DNA of 7,862 bases from CAZNFR01 sp964572225 (GCA_964572225.1 CAZNFR010000124.1:1-7862); one strand, 5' to 3'; positions 1-7,268 are shown, counted from the stretch's first letter. Numbers and translations are program-made. The notes: a model not told the origin generated them from the letters alone.

Positions 1-29
1 CGAGATCAAAAATAAAAATACGTCAGTTC

Positions 30-61
30 GTCATAAATAATGACATAAATGTCATAAATAA
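30..61. promoter_or_regulatory. Clustered direct and inverted repeats (possible operator)
   Basis: The 11-mer GTCATAAATAA occurs at 30-40 and again at 51-61, a 21-bp period close to two helical turns. The core CATAAAT occurs three times (32-38, 44-50, 53-59). Two inverted repeats interlock: GTCAT (30-34) with ATGAC (40-44), and TGACAT (41-46) with ATGTCA (49-54). Same-face spacing and dyad symmetry suggest binding of a dimeric regulator, but no known regulator site was recognised. Low sequence complexity could also produce such repeats by chance. Confidence 0.35.
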
Positions 62-88
62 CAAAAATCTACCTTGCCCGGAGTTAAG

Positions 89-96
89 TATGTTTG
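89..96 (+). promoter_or_regulatory. Candidate Bacteroidota -7 box (TATGTTTG)
   Basis: TATGTTTG matches the Bacteroidota -7 consensus TAnnTTTG at every fixed position. It lies downstream of the repeat cluster, which would suit a promoter for the TPR-sulfatase pair. The nearest TTG upstream (74-76) is only 12 bases away, so no properly spaced -33 element is seen. A transcript starting here would have a leader of about 260 bases to the ATG at 366. Confidence 0.25.
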
Positions 97-365
97 AGTT
101 TTTCTAGTCCCAAATTGTAAATCTTTCCTTCAAATTATTGGTAACTTGTGCTACTAATAAAGCCTTTGCTGTGAATGCTTCCTGTTTTGAACGGCTAAGG
201 ACAAGCAGAAATAATCCGGTAATGAAATAGCATCAGGCTGGTAGAGCCGATATAAAAGTGAATGGTTCGGTTTTTGAATTGTTTGGAATACAATCATTTT
301 CTATGGGTGATATGGTCTCAAATCAGGTTTACCCCTGCACCTTTAGAAAATTAACATCCGGATTT

Positions 366-2612
366 ATGAATTACCAGGAATTATTGGAACGATATTATCG
401 CATACTCAGTCTTCTAAAAGGGAGCAGGGTAACGGAAGCAATGGACGATCTCAGCCTTCTTGTGGATAAATGCAGGGATTTTGATTACAGAAACCGGCTC
501 AATAATGCCGGGAATACCTATCGAAACATGCTTAAATACTCCTTTGAGCTGGGAGACGATCCTGAAAAACAAAAGGTATACCTTCGCCTCGTGAAGTCCC
601 TCCTGGAACTAACCGACGAAGTGAAGGAAGAGATTATACGATGGTACGGACTGTTGTCTTACTATACTCTGCTTTCCAGTGAAGATCTACAGAGCAACCT
701 GGAGTTTGAGGAAACCGGGAAATGGCTGGAAAGGGTCAGCTTTGAACAGGATCTTGAAGACTCAGGAGAAGCTGTTGAAATACAGGAAATTGAAGAGAAA
801 ATCCGACAATCCGGCCAGGCAATGAAAAGCTTCTTCCTACAGGTTTGGTTAACAGACAAGCTATCGGAAAAAGAAATGGGGATCCTGCGAAAGACCGGTG
901 AGGAGAATATTTTACCCTGGTATTATAAGAGCCTTATCGTTAGCGCATTAACCCTTTCGACCTTACGCCATTTTGATGTAAATAAGATCCATCTCCTGTT
1001 TGAATTGTATCAGAAACAGGAACATCAGGTTTGGCAACGGGCCCTTACCGGAATTCTCATCAGCTTATACATTTATGATCACCGGATTCAATATTATCCC
1101 GAACTGAATAACCTGATCGGCGTGCTGAGGGACGACAGCAACCTGAATAAGGTTCTGGAAAACATAGTTTTACAGTTCCTCCGGGCCAGAGATACGGAGG
1201 AGCTTGCAGAAAAAATCAGAAAAGAATTCCTTCCCGAAATATGGAAAATGCGCTCCACCCTGGAAGAAAAGCTTAACATGGAAGATCTTTTCAAAGAAAA
1301 CTTATTGGAGGACAAAAATCCTGAATGGGAAACGGTTTTTGAGGATTCACCTGATCTGTATAATAAGATGGAGGAGTTTTCAAACCTGCAGATGGAAGGT
1401 TCTGACGTATTCATTTCGGCTTTTGCCATGCTTAAACGTTTTCCTTTTTTCAATGAAGTGCATCATTGGCTTCTCCCCTTTTACAAGGAGAATCCTCAAT
1501 TTGAGGAAGCTTTCAGGGAGGTGAAGGAAGGATTTGATTCCGGTGCATTCCTTGAAGGACTGGAAAAAAGCAGCTTCCTCTGTAATTCCGACAAATACTC
1601 TTTCTGCCTGAATGTCAAACACATGCCTCCTATGCAGAAATCCATGATGGTGGAAGTGTTCAATATGGAGATCAATGCCATGAATGAGATGGAGCAAGGG
1701 GAGGATCTGATCAACAACAACCTAAAAAACCGTTCGGTTTTCGTACAGTACATTCAGGATCTTTACCGGTTTTTCCGACTTCATCCACGGAAAAAGGAGT
1801 TTGAAGATGTTTTCTCCCTTCAACTGGACTTTCATAACACTGGGTTTTTCAGACGGATCATAAATGACGACAGAATCATACGAAACATTGGTGAGTTTTA
1901 CTTTGAAAAAGAGCATTTCACTGAGGCTCTTGATGTATTCCTCTACCTGATCAGAGAGGATAAGGATTATGAGCTGATCGAAAAAGCGGCCTACTGCTTT
2001 GAAAGAATGGGAAAGTTTGAGGAAGCGTTGGAGTATTACAAAAAGGCAGAGATCATTTCTCCTGAAAGGACCTGGTTATTGAACAAGATCGCCTATTGCA
2101 ACCGCCGACTCGGAAATTATGAAAAGGCCATTGAATACTACCTTACCTCCGAGAAGGCAGAACCTGAGAATCTGTTTGTACAGACCTCCCTGGGTCAGGT
2201 GCATATGGATACCGGTGATTATGAAAAAGCCCTGAAATATTTCTTTAAGGTTGAATATCTGGCGCCAGACAATACCAAGGTTCACAGACCCATTGCCTGG
2301 TGTTCATTCCTGCTTGGAAAGCACGAAACCGCAGAAAAGTATCTTGCCCGGGTAATTGAAAAGGAGGGTAACAAATACGATTACATGAATATGGGACACC
2401 TGAAATGGGTAGCCGGAGATAAAAAGAAGGCTATAGGATTTTACCGAAGCAGCCTTACCAAATCGGGTATGGATTTTGAATGGTTTGCCCGCACTTTCGG
2501 TGAAGACATACCCCATCTCACCTCCTTTAATATCCCCGGATTCGATATTCCTCTTATGCTCGATTATCTGAGGATAGGGGATAACGAAGGAGAAAACAGG
2601 ATGGATCCGTGA
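366..2612 (+). CDS. Cytoplasmic tetratricopeptide-repeat (TPR) protein
   Basis: A 748-residue protein without signal peptide or membrane helix. The first roughly 500 residues are charged and predominantly helical, with no domain I can name. Residues about 508-702 form some six consecutive TPR units; clear examples contain FEEALEYYKKAEIISPE, YEKAIEYYLTSEKAEPEN and YEKALKYFFKVEYLAPDN, showing the TPR pattern of A-L/I-x-Y and a helix-ending proline. A 46-residue tail follows. TPR arrays bind protein partners, so a scaffold or adaptor role is likely, but the partner is unknown. The frame is open from a GTG at 258, with ATGs at 303 and 366. I chose 366 because the helical body (MNYQELLERYYRILSLL) starts there and the preceding 36 residues look unlike it; no ribosome site decides the matter. 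The sulfatase gene follows 52 bp downstream on the same strand, so co-transcription is likely. Nothing in the sequence ties it functionally to sulfatase activity. Confidence 0.88.
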   Translation: MNYQELLERYYRILSLLKGSRVTEAMDDLSLLVDKCRDFDYRNRLNNAGNTYRNMLKYSFELGDDPEKQKVYLRLVKSLLELTDEVKEEIIRWYGLLSYYTLLSSEDLQSNLEFEETGKWLERVSFEQDLEDSGEAVEIQEIEEKIRQSGQAMKSFFLQVWLTDKLSEKEMGILRKTGEENILPWYYKSLIVSALTLSTLRHFDVNKIHLLFELYQKQEHQVWQRALTGILISLYIYDHRIQYYPELNNLIGVLRDDSNLNKVLENIVLQFLRARDTEELAEKIRKEFLPEIWKMRSTLEEKLNMEDLFKENLLEDKNPEWETVFEDSPDLYNKMEEFSNLQMEGSDVFISAFAMLKRFPFFNEVHHWLLPFYKENPQFEEAFREVKEGFDSGAFLEGLEKSSFLCNSDKYSFCLNVKHMPPMQKSMMVEVFNMEINAMNEMEQGEDLINNNLKNRSVFVQYIQDLYRFFRLHPRKKEFEDVFSLQLDFHNTGFFRRIINDDRIIRNIGEFYFEKEHFTEALDVFLYLIREDKDYELIEKAAYCFERMGKFEEALEYYKKAEIISPERTWLLNKIAYCNRRLGNYEKAIEYYLTSEKAEPENLFVQTSLGQVHMDTGDYEKALKYFFKVEYLAPDNTKVHRPIAWCSFLLGKHETAEKYLARVIEKEGNKYDYMNMGHLKWVAGDKKKAIGFYRSSLTKSGMDFEWFARTFGEDIPHLTSFNIPGFDIPLMLDYLRIGDNEGENRMDP

Positions 2613-2664
2613 AAAAAAGATGATAGTATCCTAAAAGTTTTTTGTAGTTTTCGGGTTGTAAAAC

Positions 2665-4245
2665 ATGACAACCATGAAAAAAAACCTGATATCTGCCGAA
2701 ATACTGGGATTATTGTGCCTTTTCTCCTGCTCCGACAAGCAGCCGGAAAAGGAAACCAACTCCAACCCCCCGAATATACTTTTCATTACCGTAGATGACC
2801 TTAAAACCACTCTGGGTAGTTATGGTGACAATATTGTGCAAACTCCAAACATCGACAGTCTCTCCAAAGAAGGGATCCGGTTTATGAATAACCATTGCCA
2901 GGTCGCGGTGTGCGGACCCTCCAGGGCAAGTCTGTTGACCGGAATGTATCCCGATGAATCAGGCATCTGGGGTTTTGATCCCATCCGTGAAAAGGTACCC
3001 GAGGTGGTAACCCTGCCCCAGTATTTCAGGAACCATGGGTATACCACCGTTAATATTTCCAAGATCTTTGATCAGAGAACCGTAGATAAATACTGGGACA
3101 GCCTTTCATGGACCTCTTCCTTTCCTCTCTCGGAAGAGGCCCTTATTCCGTATTTCTCTGAGGAGACAGGTCCGGTATCCTGCTATTTCTACCAGTCCGA
3201 AAAAGTCAAAAATATGTTCGACAGCCTTGCTCCTATAGCCAAAGAAAAAGAACTCCACCCAATCCGCTATACCCAGGGTTTCATCAAACCGGCTACCGAA
3301 TCCCTGGAAATGCCCGATGATGCCTATAAGGATGGAGTTTTCGCAAAAAAAGCAATGATGGATCTGGAAAGACTGGCCAAAGAAGGAAATCCCTTTTTTC
3401 TGGCTGTCGGATTTGAACGCCCCCATCTGCCCTGGACCGCTCCCAAAAAATACTGGGACCTGTACGACCGGAAATCCCTTCCTCTTGCCGAATTCCGTTC
3501 TTTCGCCGAAAATGACGAACCCTGGTTCTACCACACTTCTAATGAATTAAGATCCTATACGGATGAAAACGGAAACCAGATCTACGCCCAGCTCGAACAT
3601 GGAATCCCACTTCTTGAATCAGAGCAGAAAAAGCTCATCCACGGCTACCTGGCAGCGGTCAGCTATATCGACACGCAAATTGGAAAAATCCTGAATAAAC
3701 TGAAAGAACTGGACCTGGAAGATAATACCATCGTCGTCCTTTGGGGTGATCATGGCTGGCACCTGGGCGATCACGGGATCTGGGGAAAATCCACCAATTT
3801 CGAGCAGGCAACCCAAACCCCCATGATCTTTAGAGTTCCATGGATCCAAACCCATGTGGTAAACCAACCAACCGAATTCGTTGACATATACCCCACCCTT
3901 TGTGCACTTGCAGACATGGAAGTTCCACCTCATCTCAAAGGCGATAACCTTATCCCCCTCATGGAGAACAGGAAGGGTCAGAGTTTACCCTATGCGTTCA
4001 GCCAGTTTACCCGCGATGAGAAAATGGGGTATGCCATCCGCAGCGACCGCTACCGTTACGTTGAATGGGTGAAAAATGGGAAACACTACGATCCAAAAGC
4101 CGACTATTCAAACATCGTTGAACAGCAGCTTTTCGATTATCAGACCGATCCCCACGAAAGAGTGAATGCAGCCAATACCAAAGAATACGAAAATATCCAA
4201 CAGGAACTGGAAAAGGTCCTGCATGAATGGCTGGGCAGGTTTTAA
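2665..4245 (+). CDS. Lipoprotein sulfatase, iduronate-2-sulfatase-like (S1_7-type)
   Basis: Predicted type I sulfatase that hydrolyses sulfate esters, probably on a sulfated polysaccharide or glycosaminoglycan fragment. The N-terminus has a short basic and hydrophobic signal followed by LFSC, an acceptable if imperfect lipobox with Cys22, so the enzyme is likely lipid-anchored in periplasm or on the surface. Asp44-Asp45 (TVDDL) are expected metal ligands. Cys83 in CGPSR is the residue converted to formylglycine, which requires a maturase encoded elsewhere. His254 (PHLPW), Asp362-His363 (WGDHGWHLGDHG) and Lys375 match the remaining active-site pattern. The motifs PNIDSL and MGYAIRSDRYRY are characteristic of the iduronate-2-sulfatase branch (family knowledge). 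At 526 residues it is full length. Numbering is from the ATG at 2665; the ATG at 2674 gives a more typical MKK start and may be the real one. The substrate cannot be told from sequence: this branch covers glycosaminoglycan and algal polysaccharide sulfatases. Confidence 0.95.
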   Translation: MTTMKKNLISAEILGLLCLFSCSDKQPEKETNSNPPNILFITVDDLKTTLGSYGDNIVQTPNIDSLSKEGIRFMNNHCQVAVCGPSRASLLTGMYPDESGIWGFDPIREKVPEVVTLPQYFRNHGYTTVNISKIFDQRTVDKYWDSLSWTSSFPLSEEALIPYFSEETGPVSCYFYQSEKVKNMFDSLAPIAKEKELHPIRYTQGFIKPATESLEMPDDAYKDGVFAKKAMMDLERLAKEGNPFFLAVGFERPHLPWTAPKKYWDLYDRKSLPLAEFRSFAENDEPWFYHTSNELRSYTDENGNQIYAQLEHGIPLLESEQKKLIHGYLAAVSYIDTQIGKILNKLKELDLEDNTIVVLWGDHGWHLGDHGIWGKSTNFEQATQTPMIFRVPWIQTHVVNQPTEFVDIYPTLCALADMEVPPHLKGDNLIPLMENRKGQSLPYAFSQFTRDEKMGYAIRSDRYRYVEWVKNGKHYDPKADYSNIVEQQLFDYQTDPHERVNAANTKEYENIQQELEKVLHEWLGRF

Positions 4246-4249
4246 GGCA

Positions 4250-5806
4250 TTACCTCTTCATAAAGGCCAGCGGTTGCTTAAGGTTCCCTGCTTTCAACAA
4301 GTAGGCACCCGATGGCAAATCCCCCATATTCAGGCTGTTTGTCCGAGAACATTCAAAATCTTTGATTTTCCTTCCATCTATGCTGAAAATGCTGACCCTT
4401 CCTTCGAAACAATCCACTTCCCCCCTGATCCATAAATAATCCCCGACCGGATTCGGATAAAGGAAGTTTTCCTGCTTTTCCTCGCGATAGCTATTGATCT
4501 TTGTCGTATTCTGCACCAGGTTGGTTTTCATAAACACCAGCTCGTAGGGCTTAATATAATCACCCTCCTTTCCATTATACCTGTTGGTAAATGCAAGGAA
4601 ATCAAAGCTCTCTGAAAAATTATTCTTTCTTGGAATATTGTAATGAAAGCGCTTTACATCAGCAGAATCCCCTTCACCAAAGGAAGGAAGGTAAGAAAGC
4701 TCCGTCAGCCCATCCTGACTCCAGTGGAGTATTCTCGGCAGCTCATTTTTAAAGGAACAATACAGGTAGGTGGTGCCATCCATATAAGGATGAAATGCCA
4801 TTTTAAGCAGGGTATCCTTTGCTTCGAATATCTCGTACATCTCAAACTCGCTTATTGAGTTATGCGCCAGATAAAGCTGAGGACCATTCTCTCCCCAGGG
4901 TTCAAAATACCCCAGGTATGTGTGACCGTGCCTGTCATAGTCAATATCAAAACGATTATAGGTGGAATAATGATTGTTTTCGAGCAGAATCTGAGGAGCC
5001 TGCCATACACCCCCGATTTTCATCACCACCTCCAGATTATACTTACCGGAAATACTTCCGTGCCGCTGGTAAACGCAAACAATCTCATTCTCCTGAGCTT
5101 CAGCAAGTTTCCCGACATGATAGGTGGAATTATCTACACCACGGTCGTTAAAAACCTTGATCGTATTCAAATCTGACCATGTATCCTGAACGGGATCATA
5201 AATGGCTTCGTGAAGCTCTCCCCCATAATTGTACCATCCATACTTGTAGAGAATGCAATGAACGGTTCCGTCCTTGATGGTTATGATTCCATAGGGCATT
5301 AATCCGCTGTTTGTTGTATGAATGCTAAGGGGAGAGAGGGACCACCCCTCCTCCCCTTCCACTGCTCCATAGGTGTCGTAAATAAACTCAGAACCATATC
5401 CAACACTACCGTTATTGAATCCTTCATTAACGGTATAACAAATCACGCGTTTGTCGTCCTGCGTCAAACCCATCATTGCCGTATACAGTTTACCCTCTTT
5501 TCCGGTGATAACCTGCTCGCGGGTCCAGGTTTCTCCCCCATCCGATGAAGAATGACAATAAAGCTTGTAATTATCTACCATTACAAAATGCATTTTCCCG
5601 GAACGGTCAACCACCGCCTGATCCCAATAATAATTAAGGGTTTTGCAGAAATAGGTGGTTTTGTATTCTTCGGTTTGATCAATCGTAATAAAATGGTACT
5701 GGTTGTCCTGACCCATAAGGTTAGTCAGACTTAAAAGTGTTAAAAAAAAGATGATGAGCCATGGGGCTGTTCCATGATTGCGATAAGGAAAAGTTTTTTT
5801 ATCCAT
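4250..5806 (-). CDS. Secreted Asp-box (BNR) beta-propeller protein with T9SS sorting domain
   Basis: A 518-residue exported protein. Residues 1-32 form a signal peptide (hydrophobic core WLIIFFLTLLSL, likely cut before Gln33). Residues about 50-430 are rich in beta-strand patterns and carry one canonical Asp-box, SSSDGGETW (86-94), plus a degenerate one, SQDGLT (363-368). This points to a sialidase-like or BNR_4-like propeller. Residues about 447-518 are a type A T9SS C-terminal sorting domain, with YPNP near its start and LPSGAYLLK near its end; such domains are removed on export and the protein is released or attached to the surface. Neither an FRIP/YRIP motif nor a sialidase arginine triad could be assigned, so a true sialidase is unlikely. 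Propellers of this general kind include ulvan lyases (PL24/PL25) and other glycan-binding or glycan-cleaving proteins, so carbohydrate action is plausible but unproven. The frame is open to a TTG at 5833; the ATG at 5806 gives a normal signal peptide and is preferred. It converges on the sulfatase and is divergent from the AraC gene. Confidence 0.9.
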   Translation of the reverse strand: MDKKTFPYRNHGTAPWLIIFFLTLLSLTNLMGQDNQYHFITIDQTEEYKTTYFCKTLNYYWDQAVVDRSGKMHFVMVDNYKLYCHSSSDGGETWTREQVITGKEGKLYTAMMGLTQDDKRVICYTVNEGFNNGSVGYGSEFIYDTYGAVEGEEGWSLSPLSIHTTNSGLMPYGIITIKDGTVHCILYKYGWYNYGGELHEAIYDPVQDTWSDLNTIKVFNDRGVDNSTYHVGKLAEAQENEIVCVYQRHGSISGKYNLEVVMKIGGVWQAPQILLENNHYSTYNRFDIDYDRHGHTYLGYFEPWGENGPQLYLAHNSISEFEMYEIFEAKDTLLKMAFHPYMDGTTYLYCSFKNELPRILHWSQDGLTELSYLPSFGEGDSADVKRFHYNIPRKNNFSESFDFLAFTNRYNGKEGDYIKPYELVFMKTNLVQNTTKINSYREEKQENFLYPNPVGDYLWIRGEVDCFEGRVSIFSIDGRKIKDFECSRTNSLNMGDLPSGAYLLKAGNLKQPLAFMKR

Positions 5807-5866
5807 AAGAGTTAGTTTAGAAAGGGGTTGCAATTAGTATTGTTATAATTATCATTTAATAAAAGC

Positions 5867-5895
5867 GGGAGGACATTCTGAATTAATGCCTTCCT
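5867..5895 (+). repeat. Imperfect stem-loop between divergent genes
   Basis: The arms 5867-5877 and 5885-5895 can pair over 11 positions around a 7-base loop, with one mismatch (A5873/C5889) and two G-U pairs when read as plus-strand RNA. The minus-strand RNA, which would be the leader of the propeller gene, forms a weaker stem because the G-U pairs become C-A. No T-run follows, so it is not a terminator. It may be an operator half-site pair or chance. Confidence 0.2.
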
Positions 5896-5965
5896 ACGAA
5901 AATCAAATCAGACAGGGAAAAGTAAAAAATCATGAAAATCCGGAGATCCAAGAATTCACAATTGG

Positions 5966-6002
5966 ATGTCAATTTTCACAAAAAATACCCTAAATTTGAC
6001 AT
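5966..6002. promoter_or_regulatory. Inverted repeat overlapping the AraC-gene promoter
   Basis: ATGTCAATTTT (5966-5976) and AAATTTGACAT (5992-6002) are inverted repeats matching at 10 of 11 positions, with centres about 26 bp apart. The right arm overlaps the -7 box of the AraC-family gene, so a protein bound here would be placed to repress or autoregulate it. A further AATTTGA copy lies at 6011-6017. Its relation to the AraC regulator is inferred from position only. Confidence 0.4.
5991..5998 (+). promoter_or_regulatory. Candidate -7 box (TAAATTTG) for the AraC-family gene
   Basis: TAAATTTG fits the Bacteroidota consensus TAnnTTTG perfectly and lies 25 bases before the ATG at 6024, giving a short leader of about 20 bases. 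The nearest upstream TTG (5962-5964) is 26 bases away, longer than the usual spacing, so the -33 element is poor. That is compatible with an activator-dependent promoter. No equally good box was found on the minus strand for the propeller gene. Confidence 0.45.
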
Positions 6003-6023
6003 GTAGCCTGAATTTGATGACCA

Positions 6024-7268
6024 ATGATCCTCAACCTGAAGACCCTTGCGTTACTTTCGCCCCTGTTTGTGTCTTTTTTCTGGATGCTGGTCCTTCTCAG
6101 CAGGAATAAGTCTGCCCGGCAACCCGGCTTTTATATTGCGGTTTTGATGGCAACCCTGTTTGTCATGTTTTGTTCCATCCTTCCTTTTTATACCGGAAAT
6201 CTCACCTGGTATGCCCTGTTGGATCCATTCTTTTTCCTGAGTTCAGGGAATATCTTTCCCTTTATCTGGCTCTATGTCAGGTCCGTCTCAGCCAGAATAC
6301 CCATATCGATCGCTGATATACCCCATTTCATTGCCCCGGTTATATTTTTCCTGGTTTCAGGGCTCATCCATCTGTTGCTGGAACCTGAAGAACGCTATGC
6401 CTATGCTCATAACCAGGTTAGTCTTACCCTGGCATCCCATGAACTGAAAATACTCACCCTCCTGAACATGGCTTCCAAAATTTATATTTTGCTTCAGGTG
6501 GTTTACTATTTTACATTATCGCAGCGACTGATCAAAACCTTTAAAAAGCGGGTTGATGATTACTTTTCTGATCTTGAAGAGCAATACTTTCGGTGGATAC
6601 GTGCCTTTTACTTTATATACATCTCTTCTTCCCTTCCGGGAATTTTTATGCTTTTCCTTGGGAATGAAGGGATTAAAAATGCCTCTCAGGAAGTGATGGC
6701 CTTTCTCTTCTTCTTTCTGAGTTTTGCATTTTTTGTGGTAGGTTTTATTGCCAACCATCAGAGGTATATTGAAAGCGGAGATTTTTTCCTTGCCCGGGCT
6801 ATATCTGATTCAGGAAATAAAGGAAAAGAATGGCAAGATGAAATGCATGAAAAACTATCCCTGTATTTCCAGTCCGAAAAACCCTTTCTTAACCCTGATC
6901 TGAAAATCACGCAAGTGGCACAGCATCTTAACACAAACCGAACTTATTTGTCGGGGCTTGTGCACGACCGGTACGGATTAAATTTTAGTCATTTTGTAAA
7001 CCGCTGGAGGATAGAAGAATCTGTAAGGATGTTTCGCGATTCATCACACGATCAATATTCCACCCGCGGAATTTCTGAACTCTGTGGATTTAATAATTAC
7101 AATACCTTCACAACCGCATTTAAGTGTGTTTTTGGAGTTACCCCCGCAAGGTACCGGGAAAAGGCCTCATTTTTAACCCCCGAAGAGGGGTTCAACGGGC
7201 AGGATCAAAGCCAGATAAGGGTCAGAACTGCCAGGGTACTTAAAAAGATAAGCAGGAGAAAGCCATAA
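6024..7268 (+). CDS. Membrane-anchored AraC-family transcription regulator
   Basis: A 414-residue protein. The N-terminal part has about seven hydrophobic helices (approximately residues 5-26, 35-54, 64-87, 101-119, 143-165, 192-212 and 224-244). A linker follows, then a C-terminal AraC/XylS DNA-binding domain (about 275-383). Its first helix-turn-helix lies near 292-314 (ITQVAQHLNTNRTYLSGLV) and the second near 346-376, with the family signature GFNNYNTFTTAFK ending in GVTPARYR. The architecture is common in Bacteroidota (family knowledge): a one-protein membrane sensor and regulator whose ligand is generally unknown. The start at 6024 sits just after a good -7 box; the ATG at 6017 is out of frame. 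Residues after 383 form an unusual basic tail, and its last 21 residues are encoded in DNA that also encodes the end of the opposite-strand DUF3667-like gene. Its divergent neighbour is the secreted propeller gene, a likely but unproven target. Confidence 0.93.
   Translation: MILNLKTLALLSPLFVSFFWMLVLLSRNKSARQPGFYIAVLMATLFVMFCSILPFYTGNLTWYALLDPFFFLSSGNIFPFIWLYVRSVSARIPISIADIPHFIAPVIFFLVSGLIHLLLEPEERYAYAHNQVSLTLASHELKILTLLNMASKIYILLQVVYYFTLSQRLIKTFKKRVDDYFSDLEEQYFRWIRAFYFIYISSSLPGIFMLFLGNEGIKNASQEVMAFLFFFLSFAFFVVGFIANHQRYIESGDFFLARAISDSGNKGKEWQDEMHEKLSLYFQSEKPFLNPDLKITQVAQHLNTNRTYLSGLVHDRYGLNFSHFVNRWRIEESVRMFRDSSHDQYSTRGISELCGFNNYNTFTTAFKCVFGVTPARYREKASFLTPEEGFNGQDQSQIRVRTARVLKKISRRKP
7175..7192 (-). 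repeat. G+C-rich hairpin just past the DUF3667-like stop codon
   Basis: AACCCC (7175-7180) and GGGGTT (7187-7192) form a perfect 6-bp stem around a 6-base loop; in the minus-strand transcript the loop reads TCTTCG. It begins 12 bases after the stop of the minus-strand gene, a typical terminator position. An A-run rather than a T-run follows on that strand, so it is not a canonical intrinsic terminator. It lies wholly inside the AraC-family coding sequence, at its C-terminal tail. Confidence 0.3.

Larger units (their letters stand above)
1..365. other. Gene-free A+T-rich leader upstream of the TPR gene
   Basis: I found no convincing coding region, tRNA or other structured RNA in this stretch on either strand. 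The first 70 bases are very A+T rich and hold a cluster of short direct and inverted repeats (30-61). A -7-like box sits at 89-96. The right part, from 258, can be read in frame with the TPR protein from a GTG at 258 or an ATG at 303. The peptide so encoded does not resemble the helical body of the protein, so I treat it as probable 5' leader. Confidence 0.5.

Noticed and set aside
1..61. Repeat cluster as a CRISPR array or attachment site
   Set aside because: The units are 7-11 bp and low complexity, with no spacers, cas genes or integrase nearby.
258..365. GTG (258) or ATG (303) start adding up to 36 residues to the TPR protein
   Set aside because: The added peptide is unlike the charged helical body, no ribosome site supports either start, and MNYQELLERYY at 366 is a natural helix start. 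The longer form cannot be excluded.
1094..1697. Open frames on the minus strand inside the TPR gene
   Set aside because: They lack domain features and lie opposite a well-supported long coding region; they are shadows of it.
3106..3933. Minus-strand frames of 104 and 142 codons opposite the sulfatase
   Set aside because: Sulfatase motifs run through the same DNA on the plus strand; the opposite frames have no recognisable features.
4643..5151. Plus-strand frames opposite the propeller gene
   Set aside because: Low-quality composition and overlap with a signal-peptide-to-sorting-domain reading frame on the minus strand.
4250..5806. Propeller protein as a true sialidase (GH33)
   Set aside because: No FRIP/YRIP motif, only one canonical Asp-box, and no assignable arginine triad.
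5807..5833. TTG start adding nine residues to the propeller protein
   Set aside because: The ATG at 5806 gives a normal signal peptide; the TTG would put a long extra stretch before it.
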